Positions 1 to 5,781 of a DNA stretch of 20,625 nt are shown one piece after another. The notes under the pieces are model-generated. The model had not been told where the DNA came from and did no database searches. It saw only the letters and a list, made by a program, of their open reading frames with translations. The first letter of the stretch is position 1. Each line of letters starts with the position of its first letter. This stretch comes from Clostridia bacterium. Lineage in GTDB: Bacteria > Bacillota > Clostridia > Oscillospirales > RGIG7773. The stretch lies in assembly GCA_017554835.1 (NCBI GenBank), contig JAFZHO010000106.1, forward strand, positions 1 through 20,625, in the 5' to 3' direction. A program made the translations under genes and the position numbers.

Positions 1-182
1 AGTCCAAATACAGTAATACCGGGAGTAAGTATATTAATCTCAAATAAGCTTACAGGAATGTTTTTTTGTATTACACTGAGAAGAAGAAGCAAAACAAGAG
101 GAAACCCCAAGCCGAAACATAGATTTATTGGATCTCGCAAAATCTCTTTTGAACATCTTCTGGCAAACATTATCATTCTCAT
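1..182 (-). CDS. ABC-2 type transporter permease, N-terminal part (cut by window edge)
   Basis: This is the membrane subunit of an ABC-2 exporter; only the first 60 codons are inside the window. The start ATG (182-180) overlaps the stop TGA of the ATPase gene (181-179) in an ATGA arrangement, so the two are translationally coupled. The visible protein begins with a short basic stretch (residues 1-18, with FARRCSKEILRDP), then a hydrophobic first membrane segment at about 22-38 (GLGFPLVLLLLLSV), then an extracytoplasmic stretch ending PGITVFG. A basic leader with an LRDP motif before the first helix, and PGI followed by VFG, are typical of ABC-2 drug or lipid-type permeases. The substrate cannot be told from this fragment. 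Confidence 0.8.
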   Translation of the reverse strand, partial: MRMIMFARRCSKEILRDPINLCFGLGFPLVLLLLLSVIQKNIPVSLFEINILTPGITVFG

Positions 183-907
183 AACGCCTCCTCCTTTACA
201 ATAGAAACAAAGGCCTTTTCAAAATTCTCCTCTCCTGTAACGGCAATAAGCTCATCCACAGTTCCCACAGCAAGAAGTCTGCCCTTTTTCATAATACCGA
301 TGCGGTCAGAAAGTTCCTGGGCTTCCTCCATATAATGAGTTGTCAGAACAATAGTCACTTTACCCTTCAAAGAGTTAATCACCTGCCATAATTCATATCT
401 TGCAATTACATCCAGCCCAAGAGTGGGCTCGTCAAGAAACAAAATCTCAGGTTCACTTATAAGAGCCATAGCAATACTGACACGACGCTGAAATCCGCCT
501 GATAGCTTGCCGGCTTTTCTTTTCAGGACTGAATCAAGAGCAAATTTTTCCGAAAACTCTTTAATCTTATCTTTTGTTTTTTCTTTGGAAAACCCGTAAA
601 TACCACAAATAAGCTCAAGATTTTCTTTAACGGAAAGATTCATAGCCACCGCAGTTTCCTGCAAGGATACCCCAATCAACTTTTTTACCTGCTCCGCCTT
701 ATTTATTATACTATATCCGCCTACAAATGCCTCTCCCTCAGTCGGCTTTGCAAGGCATGTAAGCATTTTTATTGTGGTGGTTTTTCCTGCGCCGTTAATT
801 CCAAGAAGAGAAAATACCTCTCCCTTTCTTATTTCTAAATCGAGATTATCAACGGCAGTCAGGTTTTTATATCGTTTTGTAAGTCCCGTCATTTTTATTT
901 CTTGCAT
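179..907 (-). CDS. ABC transporter ATP-binding protein (ABC-2 exporter)
   Basis: A 242-residue nucleotide-binding subunit that powers the adjoining ABC-2 permease at the cytoplasmic membrane. Visible motifs in order: Walker A GINGAGKTT (36-44), Q-loop around SLQET (81-85), ABC signature LSGGF (135-139), Walker B LFLDEP (156-161), D-loop GLD (164-166) and switch His191 in TTHYMEEA. The short length and the TKRYKNLTAVDNLDLEI opening fit the CcmA/DrrA-like exporters, which often handle drugs, lipids or bacteriocins. The start at 907 has AAGGAGG about 8 bases upstream. The upstream region has an AT-rich TATTAT but no convincing -35 box, so the promoter is uncertain. No regulator or immunity gene adjoins it, so the substrate is unknown. 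Confidence 0.93.
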   Translation of the reverse strand: MQEIKMTGLTKRYKNLTAVDNLDLEIRKGEVFSLLGINGAGKTTTIKMLTCLAKPTEGEAFVGGYSIINKAEQVKKLIGVSLQETAVAMNLSVKENLELICGIYGFSKEKTKDKIKEFSEKFALDSVLKRKAGKLSGGFQRRVSIAMALISEPEILFLDEPTLGLDVIARYELWQVINSLKGKVTIVLTTHYMEEAQELSDRIGIMKKGRLLAVGTVDELIAVTGEENFEKAFVSIVKEEAL

Positions 908-1020
908 TTACGTTATCCTCCTTTTTGTTTACAAAGCTATAATATCAAATAAAAGAGGAGAAGGTAATGATTTTTAACTATTCGGTCATTTAGATCATCT
1001 CATCGGTTAAAATAAACCAT

Positions 1021-1053
1021 AATAAAAGCACCATACTTCGTATGGTGCTTCTC
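1021..1053 (-). terminator. Intrinsic terminator of the WapI-like gene
   Basis: An 11-bp perfect stem (AAGCACCATAC at 1026-1036 with GTATGGTGCTT at 1040-1050) with a 3-base loop. Read on the minus strand it is followed by TTTTATT, so it ends the transcript of the gene at 1140-1538. The 16-base block AATAAAAGCACCATAC is repeated exactly at 1852-1867. Confidence 0.7.
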
Positions 1054-1139
1054 CTTTGCGAAAGAGCAGTATAACGGTGCGTAAGTGTAGGTAAGAAAAG
1101 CGAAAAGGTGCGTCAAACTGCTATTGAGCAAATTGATCT
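1054..1139. other. Unexplained intergenic stretch with a repeated GGTGCGT motif
   Basis: Non-coding 86 bases between the WapI-like gene and its terminator. GGTGCGT occurs twice (about 1076 and 1107) inside flanking inverted AGCAGT/ACTGCT arms. I see no convincing ORF. It could be a decayed mobile-element end or a structured 3' UTR of the upstream gene. Confidence 0.3.
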
Positions 1140-1538
1140 TTACAGGCTTTTTAGTTCATTTATAAACTGAGGAAAAACTGTCTGGTCTGTCATAAATTCA
1201 AATTTAAGAATATGACTTCCCGCATCGCCCTGTATTTCGCCGGATACTTCAATATGTCCAGTTCTGTCACATTTGAATTCAATTGCGTTTCCATAACCAA
1301 TCTCACAAAAAGTTACATCTTTTCTCTTGAATGAGATTAAATCTTCTAAAGCTACAATGAATTTCTGTAATTCCTTATAATCGTATTCACAACCGTCCGC
1401 AATACCAGTAAATACACCTGATTTGACCATAATATCAAATGAACAGTTATATGGATTTCCGGTTTTTTCATCGTCTATATAATGGTGAAAATCTCTGATT
1501 TTAATATAATTACCGCAATATTCAAGTTTTGCATCCAT
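1140..1538 (-). CDS. Small orphan protein, WapI-type immunity family-like
   Basis: A soluble 132-residue protein with no signal peptide or membrane segment. The order of features (a beta-rich start, SGVFTGIADG around 40-50, an amphipathic helix YKELQKFIVALEDLISF at about 54-71, then alternating strands ending in LKFEFMTDQTVFPQFINELKSL) resembles the WapI/DUF6228-like immunity proteins that neutralise contact-dependent or polymorphic toxins. That is fold-pattern recognition, not proof. No toxin gene is next to it, so it would be an orphan immunity gene. ATG at 1538 is preceded by a weak TAGGTGAT ribosome site, and a consensus promoter lies at 1577-1605. The gene is closed by the terminator at 1021-1053. 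Isolation among repeats suggests horizontal acquisition. Confidence 0.6.
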   Translation of the reverse strand: MDAKLEYCGNYIKIRDFHHYIDDEKTGNPYNCSFDIMVKSGVFTGIADGCEYDYKELQKFIVALEDLISFKRKDVTFCEIGYGNAIEFKCDRTGHIEVSGEIQGDAGSHILKFEFMTDQTVFPQFINELKSL

Positions 1539-1576
1539 AATAAAATCACCTACTCAAACTCAGAGTTGTTCAACTG

Positions 1577-1605
1577 ATTATATCACTTTTCTGAAAACAA
1601 ATCAA
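1577..1605 (-). promoter_or_regulatory. Sigma-A promoter of the WapI-like gene
   Basis: On the minus strand TTGATT (1605-1600), a 17-base spacer and TATAAT (1582-1577), about 40 bases before the start codon. The -35 box overlaps the edge of the hairpin repeat at 1604-1619. Confidence 0.65.
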
Positions 1606-1681
1606 GGCGAAGCCTTGTATATCATCAATTCCGCAGGAATTGCATATCATCAAGGGCGGCTTGCCACCCTTGATGATATGC
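1604..1681. repeat. Cluster of hairpin repeats upstream of the WapI-like gene
   Basis: Three consecutive inverted repeats: CAAGGC/GCCTTG (about 1604-1618), AATTCC/GGAATT (about 1627-1641), and a 15-bp perfect stem GCATATCATCAAGGG (1642-1656) with CCCTTGATGATATGC (1667-1681), whose loop contains GGC/GCC. ATATCATCAA is also directly repeated. This looks like a miniature palindromic repeat family. No coding function is seen. Confidence 0.65.
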
Positions 1682-1705
1682 ACCAAGCCCCACGAGAAAT
1701 TGTAG

Positions 1706-1752
1706 AAACGGGATTCTGAACCCATGGGGTTCGAATCCGTCTGTTGTAATAC
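1706..1752. repeat. 47-bp palindromic repeat, copy 1
   Basis: Identical to copy 2 (1802-1848) in 45 of 47 positions, with two substitutions near the centre. It folds as GGATTCtGAACCC against GGGTTCgAATCC. One arm reads GGGGTTCGAATCC, like a tRNA T-arm, and the other resembles the reverse complement of a T-arm. There is no acceptor, D or anticodon arm, so it is not a tRNA. Confidence 0.7.
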
Positions 1753-1801
1753 GCAAAAGAGAAACACCATACATAACATATAGCTATGCAAAATAAATCA
1801 A

Positions 1802-1848
1802 AAACGGGATTCTGAACCTACGGGGTTCGAATCCGTCTGTTGTAATAC
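1802..1848. repeat. 47-bp palindromic repeat, copy 2
   Basis: Second copy of the palindrome at 1706-1752, in the same orientation, beginning 96 bases later. It ends with the same TGTTGTAATAC tail and runs straight into the tRNA-Arg terminator. The two substitutions lie at the hairpin tip. Confidence 0.7.
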
Positions 1849-1849
1849 A

Positions 1850-1888
1850 AAAATAAAAGCACCATACGATGTATGGTGCTTTTATTTT
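1850..1888 (-). terminator. Terminator of tRNA-Arg
   Basis: An 18-bp inverted repeat, AAAATAAAAGCACCATAC (1850-1867) with its complement (1871-1888), around a GAT loop. On the minus strand the stem runs into TTTTATTTT directly after the tRNA CCA end. The core is the same as the terminator at 1021-1053. Confidence 0.75.
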
Positions 1889-1964
1889 GGTACGCCAGAA
1901 GGGATTCGAACCCCCGACCTTTTGGTTCGTAGCCAAACACTCTATCCAACTGAGCTACTGGCGC
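1888..1964 (-). tRNA. tRNA-Arg (anticodon ACG)
   Basis: The minus-strand sequence folds as a complete 77-nt cloverleaf with an encoded CCA. The acceptor stem is GCGCCAG with CTGGCGT (first pair G-U). The D arm is AGCTCAGTTGGATAGAGT. The anticodon arm is TTTGG-CTACGAA-CCAAA giving anticodon ACG (read as ICG for CGN arginine codons). The T arm contains GGTTCGAATCC, the discriminator is A, followed by CCA. It is a likely integration hot spot for the neighbouring small island. Confidence 0.96.
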
Positions 1965-1985
1965 GTGATTTTTTCAAGCCAATAT

Positions 1986-2014
1986 ATAATACCACAAACT
2001 TTCGAAAATTACAA
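1986..2014 (-). promoter_or_regulatory. Promoter of tRNA-Arg
   Basis: On the minus strand TTGTAA (2014-2009), a 17-base spacer and TATTAT (1991-1986), 22 bases before the mature tRNA 5' end. Confidence 0.6.
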
Positions 2015-2040
2015 GTGTTTATTTTAATAAAATATTAGTA

Positions 2041-2046
2041 TATAAT
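2041..2046 (+). promoter_or_regulatory. Probable -10 box of the small membrane protein gene
   Basis: TATAAT at 2041-2046, 36 bases before the start codon. The -35 region is only T-rich (TTTATT, 17 bases upstream), so this is a weak assignment. Confidence 0.35.
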
Positions 2047-2081
2047 ATTTTTAATACTTTTACGAAAGGATTTTTAAAAAA

Positions 2082-2327
2082 ATGAATCAAATCATCCTCA
2101 CTATATGCCTTTCTCTCGCATCTTTATATTATATCTACGACTGCATAAAAGGCGAAAACCCAAAAATTCTGAGAAATATTTCTATGATTATCGCTATGGT
2201 TCTTGCGATTTTTTATCAATACCCCATGGTTTCCCAAAATCCCACCCTTAAAATAATCTTTTTGGTTATTATCATCATTTCTCTTATGCTTGGAATTTTA
2301 TTCACTTATAAACAAAATAATAAATAA
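2082..2327 (+). CDS. Small integral membrane protein, function unknown
   Basis: An 81-residue protein that is almost wholly hydrophobic. I see three predicted membrane segments, at about 3-21, 33-50 and 56-75, with a short basic linker (KGENPKILRN, 23-32) and a charged C-terminus (YKQNNK). There is no recognisable domain. The start ATG at 2082 follows AAAGGA about 9 bases upstream. The gene lies between the divergent tRNA-Arg and ilvE, and ilvE has its own promoter, so it is probably a single-gene unit. No terminator is visible after it. Its Gly/Ile/Tyr-rich composition gives no clue to a partner. Confidence 0.65.
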   Translation: MNQIILTICLSLASLYYIYDCIKGENPKILRNISMIIAMVLAIFYQYPMVSQNPTLKIIFLVIIIISLMLGILFTYKQNNK

Positions 2328-2341
2328 TTTTCCATTTCTTA

Positions 2342-2370
2342 TTGAAAAAGCGGTCATAACATTGTATAAT
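2342..2370 (+). promoter_or_regulatory. Sigma-A promoter of ilvE
   Basis: TTGAAA (2342-2347), a 17-base spacer and a perfect TATAAT (2365-2370), 38 bases before the ilvE start. The leader is too short for a T-box or riboswitch. Confidence 0.75.
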
Positions 2371-2408
2371 TGATATGATTTAATTAAATAAAGTTAGGGG
2401 CAATTTAT

Positions 2409-3482
2409 ATGTCAGATAAAATCAAATTTATCGAAACTTCAAATTTAAAACAAAAACCAGTTGATGAAAATAAACTCGGCTTCGGCTCTATTTTCACCGA
2501 CTATATGTTTTTAATGGATTATGATGAGGGAATGGGTTGGCACGATGCAAGAATAGTTCCTTACGGACCTATTTCTCTTGACCCTGCTGCTGCTTGTTTC
2601 CACTATGCTCAGGAGGTTTTCGAGGGACTTAAAGCTTACCGTGCTGAAGATGGCAAAATCCTTCTTTTCAGACCTTGGGAAAACTTCAAACGTCTTAACG
2701 AATCAAATAAACGTCTTTGCATTCCCGCTATTGATGAGGAGCTTGCTCTTGAAGGGCTTATCAAACTTGTTAATATCGAAAAAGACTGGATTCCAAGCGT
2801 TGAAAACGCATCTTTATACATAAGACCTTTTATCATTGCAACTGAGGCAAAACTTGGCGTTAAAGCATCTTCAAAATATATTTACGCGGTTATTCTTTCT
2901 CCATCAGGACCATACTATCCCGAAGGACTTAACCCCGTTAAAATCTACGTTGAAGATAACTACGTTCGCTCCGTAAAAGGTGGAACAGGTTTTGCTAAAA
3001 CAGGCGGTAACTACGCTTGCTCTCTTATCGCTCAGGAAGAAGCTCACGAGCAGAATTATTCTCAGGTTCTATGGCTTGACGGCGTTGAGAGAAAATATAT
3101 CGAAGAAGTTGGCGCAATGAATATTTTCTTCGTTCTTGACGGCGAGGTTGTTACTCCTTCTCTTTGCGGAAGTATTCTTCCCGGTATTACGAGAAAATCC
3201 GTTGTTGAACTTATAAAAAGCTGGGGCATGAACGTTTCCGAAAGAAGAATCACTATCGACGAAATTTCAAAAGCTTATGACGATGGCAAACTTCTTGAGG
3301 TATTCGGTAGCGGAACTGCTGCAGTTATTTCTCCTGTTGGAACTTTAAAATACGAAGATAAAGTTATGGAAATCGGCGGCGGTAAAATCGGTCAGCTTAG
3401 CCAGAAACTTTACGATACTTTGACGGGTATTCAGTGGGGCAAAATCGAAGATACTTTCGGTTGGACTATCGAAGTAAAATAA
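2409..3482 (+). CDS. ilvE: Branched-chain amino acid aminotransferase
   Basis: A 357-residue PLP fold-type IV aminotransferase that interconverts leucine, isoleucine and valine with their 2-oxo acids, using 2-oxoglutarate/glutamate. Motifs in order: VFEGLKAYR (70-78), RPWENFKRLNESNKRLCIP (88-106), the PLP-binding lysine K197 in FAKTGGNY, EEVGAMNIFFV (232-242), LPGITRKSV (257-265) and EVFGSGTAAVISPVG (297-311). The length and the EEVGAMN motif place it with the longer, eukaryote-like BCAT II group rather than the roughly 310-residue E. coli IlvE type. The start ATG follows AGGGGC about 9 bases upstream. No other ilv or leu genes are nearby. It is followed by a terminator-like hairpin, and no promoter is seen between it and the next gene. 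Confidence 0.95.
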   Translation: MSDKIKFIETSNLKQKPVDENKLGFGSIFTDYMFLMDYDEGMGWHDARIVPYGPISLDPAAACFHYAQEVFEGLKAYRAEDGKILLFRPWENFKRLNESNKRLCIPAIDEELALEGLIKLVNIEKDWIPSVENASLYIRPFIIATEAKLGVKASSKYIYAVILSPSGPYYPEGLNPVKIYVEDNYVRSVKGGTGFAKTGGNYACSLIAQEEAHEQNYSQVLWLDGVERKYIEEVGAMNIFFVLDGEVVTPSLCGSILPGITRKSVVELIKSWGMNVSERRITIDEISKAYDDGKLLEVFGSGTAAVISPVGTLKYEDKVMEIGGGKIGQLSQKLYDTLTGIQWGKIEDTFGWTIEVK

Positions 3483-3491
3483 GTTAATCAA

Positions 3492-3528
3492 AAACCGCAC
3501 AGCGCAATAACCTGTGCGGTTTAGTTTT
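3492..3528 (+). terminator. Terminator or attenuator after ilvE
   Basis: An 11-bp stem AAACCGCACAG (3492-3502) with CTGTGCGGTTT (3512-3522) and a 9-base loop, followed by AGTTTT. The U-run is short and interrupted, so partial read-through into the deacetylase gene is plausible. Confidence 0.65.
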
Positions 3529-3549
3529 AAGATCGAAAGGAGGTCAATC

Positions 3550-5067
3550 GTGAAAAAGAAAAGCGTTTTTATTATAGGTATTTTGTTTTTGATTTTATGC
3601 CTTTTATTTTTCATTCCCAAAAACAAAATAAAAGACCTTGAAAATTACGATTCCTTTATAATCGGAAGCGAAAAATCCGGTGCTTTTCAAATAGAAAAAT
3701 TAAATAACTATTACGGTGCCTCTTTTTATAATCTTTCTTCAGAGGATTTTTATGATGCTTTTGATTATGTTTCTAAAAATCATAACCCCAAAAATATTAT
3801 TCTCCTTCTCGACCCGTTATCTCTTAATAACGAAGTTGCCATAACTGAAGAAAACCCGCTAATCCCAAATATTCTGACGGCGCTTAAGAAAACTGCCACC
3901 AAAGATTATAATAATTATATCTGGGATATTGAACCGATCCGGCGTCTTACCGAACCTGAAACTCCTTCATATTCAAAAAACCGCATTTCTTTTGAAAATA
4001 TAGAAAAAATAAAGAAAACCTGCGATAAAAAGAATATAAATCTTCAGGTTATAGTGCCTCCTTCTTATAAAAACCAGGTTGATATTCAGGATTTTCTTGA
4101 TGAACTTTCCGAGATAACGCCTTACTGGGACTTTTCGGGTAATAACTCCATAAATAGTGATTATCGTTTTTTCTATAAAAACTATAATTTCAAAACTTCT
4201 GTGGGAGATATGATTCTCGGAAAAATATTTAACGACAAAAATCAGTATTGTCCTGAGGACTTCGGCTTTTATACAGCAAATGATAACAAAACTGAGCAGA
4301 AAATCCCCCATATAGAAAAAACTCTTCCCGTTTTGCTTTATCATAATATTGATACTGTTTCAGAAAATGCAGCTACTATTTCCCTCTCTCTTTTTGAAAG
4401 CCATATAAAAGCTCTCAAAAATGAAGGTTACACGGCAGTAACGTTTCAGGATATAATCGATTTCGTGAAAAAAGGCACTCCACTTCCCGAAAAGCCAATT
4501 ATAATCACTTTCGACGACGGATATACCTCAAACCTTAAATACGCAGGCCCTATTTTTGAAAAATATAATATGAAAGGTGCCATAAACGTTATCGGCGTTT
4601 CCGTTGGAAAAGATACTTATAAGGAAACAGGAAAGCCAATGTTCCCTCATTTCTCATTTGAGGAGGCAAAACCCTACGTTGAAAAAGGAATATTCGAAAT
4701 CCAAAGCCACACCTTTGATATGCATAATTCCTACGGGCTTGACGTGGATTTCCGATACGGAGTTTCGGAAAAAACGGGAGAAACCGATGAAGAATATATT
4801 GAAAATTTCATAAATGATTTTTCAAAATCCAAAAATCAGATTGAAACCGCCCTTGGAACAAAGGTAACCACCTTCTGCTATCCTTTCGGATTTGAAAATC
4901 AGATTTCCGAGATTATTCTTTCCCAAATGGGCGTTGACGTAACTTTAGACGGCGACTTCGGAGTAAATACCATTATAAAAGGACTTCCACAGAGTTTGCG
5001 ATTACTAAAAAGATTTGAACCCTCGGAAGAAACCTCCCCCCAAGAATTATTAGAACGCATAAAATAA
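3550..5067 (+). CDS. Membrane-anchored polysaccharide deacetylase with an N-terminal SGNH-like domain
   Basis: The GTG at 3550 is chosen because GGAGGT (3539-3544) lies 5 bases upstream; this gives 505 residues. An earlier GTG in the same frame lies inside the terminator hairpin. Residues 5-22 form a signal anchor. Residues about 30-230 resemble a DltD/AlgJ-like SGNH fold: YDSFIIGSEKSG (33-44), NIILLLDPLSL (82-92), NINLQVIVPPS (162-172) and WDFSG (193-197). The usual distal catalytic D-x-x-H is not obvious, so this domain may be degenerate. Residues about 258-500 are a NodB/CE4 domain: LLYHNI, TFDDG (320-324), SHTFDMH with metal ligands H387 and H392, and CYPFG (443-447). It should act outside the cell on N-acetylated glycans (peptidoglycan or a cell-wall polymer). 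No own promoter is visible. Confidence 0.88.
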   Translation: MKKKSVFIIGILFLILCLLFFIPKNKIKDLENYDSFIIGSEKSGAFQIEKLNNYYGASFYNLSSEDFYDAFDYVSKNHNPKNIILLLDPLSLNNEVAITEENPLIPNILTALKKTATKDYNNYIWDIEPIRRLTEPETPSYSKNRISFENIEKIKKTCDKKNINLQVIVPPSYKNQVDIQDFLDELSEITPYWDFSGNNSINSDYRFFYKNYNFKTSVGDMILGKIFNDKNQYCPEDFGFYTANDNKTEQKIPHIEKTLPVLLYHNIDTVSENAATISLSLFESHIKALKNEGYTAVTFQDIIDFVKKGTPLPEKPIIITFDDGYTSNLKYAGPIFEKYNMKGAINVIGVSVGKDTYKETGKPMFPHFSFEEAKPYVEKGIFEIQSHTFDMHNSYGLDVDFRYGVSEKTGETDEEYIENFINDFSKSKNQIETALGTKVTTFCYPFGFENQISEIILSQMGVDVTLDGDFGVNTIIKGLPQSLRLLKRFEPSEETSPQELLERIK

Positions 5068-5079
5068 AACCCTTCCATA

Positions 5080-5115
5080 GGCGTTGTACCCGTAAGGATA
5101 CAACGCCAGTTTTAT
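5080..5115 (+). terminator. Terminator after the polysaccharide deacetylase gene
   Basis: GGCGTTGTA (5080-5088) pairs with TACAACGCC (5099-5107), with CC/GG inside and a GTAA tetraloop, then AGTTTTATT. It abuts the 95-bp repeat element. Confidence 0.65.
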
Positions 5116-5203
5116 TCGCCTTGCGGCGAGTTCTATTGCTTTGCAGTTATATTCGGCTACCGCCGAGTGCTATTGCCTTCGGCAGTTTATTGGCGAATAA
5201 AAC
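5109..5203. repeat. 95-bp multi-hairpin palindromic element
   Basis: Perfect 12-bp terminal inverted repeats GTTTTATTCGCC (5109-5120) and GGCGAATAAAAC (5192-5203) enclose 71 bases with internal hairpins such as GCCTTGCGGC, CGGCTACCGCCG and GCCTTCGGC. CTATTGC and TATTGC units recur. It looks like a miniature, non-autonomous palindromic repeat, with no coding capacity. Confidence 0.7.
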
Positions 5204-5232
5204 TTGAACAAAGTGAGCAAATATAGTATAAT
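5204..5232 (+). promoter_or_regulatory. Sigma-A promoter at the edge of the repeat element
   Basis: TTGAAC (5204-5209), a 17-base spacer and a perfect TATAAT (5227-5232). The -35 box starts on the base right after the terminal inverted repeat of the 95-bp element. Confidence 0.75.
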
Positions 5233-5252
5233 TGGGTCGAGAGGTGATTCTA

Positions 5253-5612
5253 ATGAAACAAACTCAAAATAGTTTGCCCGAGTGGTATTGGAAGCACGGT
5301 CTTCACGATGCTAATATCATTTCAGCAACAAAAAAAGATTCGGATTGGAATCCGACGGACAATTGCCTAATACTAAAAATCGATTGCGATGGCGCTTTGT
5401 TTGAGGCGGATATAACAGAAATTCGCTTTTATAATTATAAAATTAAAACAAGTGATTTTGATATAAGTTTACTAAATGGTGGTTGGTGGTTATCAGATGA
5501 AATAGTAACGAAAGGCGACCACTATTTGTTAGATTTGAAATTTGATACTGTTAAATGTAAAACAAAACATTTAGAAATTTCATTTAGACGAGCAGAAGTT
5601 ATTAGAGAATAA
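5253..5612 (+). CDS. Small orphan protein, function unknown
   Basis: A soluble 119-residue protein. The ATG at 5253 is preferred over an upstream in-frame TTG at 5232, because GAGAGGTGAT sits about 5 bases before it and the TTG overlaps the -10 box. There is no signal peptide or membrane segment. Features include an aromatic start (LPEWYWKHGLHDANI, 8-22), alternating beta-type stretches (NCLILKIDCDGALFEADI, then EIRFYNYKI), GGWWLSDEI around 76-84, and a final strand HLEISFRRAEVIR. The HDA motif followed by a beta-sandwich-like pattern recalls small immunity or ligand-binding families, but I cannot name one with confidence. It stands alone, has its own promoter at a repeat edge, and is closed by the terminator at 5707-5739. 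This suggests a recently acquired cassette. Confidence 0.6.
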   Translation: MKQTQNSLPEWYWKHGLHDANIISATKKDSDWNPTDNCLILKIDCDGALFEADITEIRFYNYKIKTSDFDISLLNGGWWLSDEIVTKGDHYLLDLKFDTVKCKTKHLEISFRRAEVIRE

Positions 5613-5637
5613 AACATTTGTTAGATAGATAAAAGGG

Positions 5638-5677
5638 GTTTAGGTCCTCCTAACAAGTGATATTTGGGCGCCTAAAT
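5638..5677. repeat. Two short palindromes after the orphan gene
   Basis: TTAGG/CCTAA with a TCCT loop (5640-5653), then the near-perfect 16-bp palindrome ATTTGGGCGCCTAAAT (5662-5677). Function unknown; possibly the remnant of another repeat element. Confidence 0.4.
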
Positions 5678-5706
5678 GTCCTGCTTGCTACGGTATAAGG
5701 CAAAAC

Positions 5707-5740
5707 AAAAAGAAGCACGAAATTTTCGTGCTTCTTTTTT
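5707..5740. terminator. Bidirectional terminator between the orphan gene and gpmI
   Basis: GAAGCACGAA (5712-5721) pairs with TTCGTGCTTC (5725-5734), flanked by A-rich and T-rich runs on both sides, so it can end transcripts from both converging genes. Confidence 0.85.
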
Positions 5741-5781
5741 TCTGTCCTTTAGAGTACGACTCATATGGAAGGTTTTTTTTA

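Noticed and set aside
1570..1791. 73-codon minus-strand open frame
   Set aside because: It runs through the palindromic repeats and the promoter of the WapI-like gene; no ribosome site or protein-like pattern.
1706..1848. Possible pseudo-tRNA genes (GGGTTCGAATCC motifs)
   Set aside because: The T-stem does not pair properly, and the acceptor, D and anticodon arms are missing; both copies are simply hairpins.
1604..1848. CRISPR array
   Set aside because: Only two copies of one palindrome and no regularly spaced unique spacers or cas genes.
3514..3549. Upstream GTG start for the deacetylase
   Set aside because: It lies in the stem of the ilvE terminator and has no SD, while GTG 3550 has an ideal GGAGGT.
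3973..4344. 123-codon minus-strand open frame within the deacetylase gene
   Set aside because: Low-complexity antisense translation of an AT-rich real gene, with no independent support.
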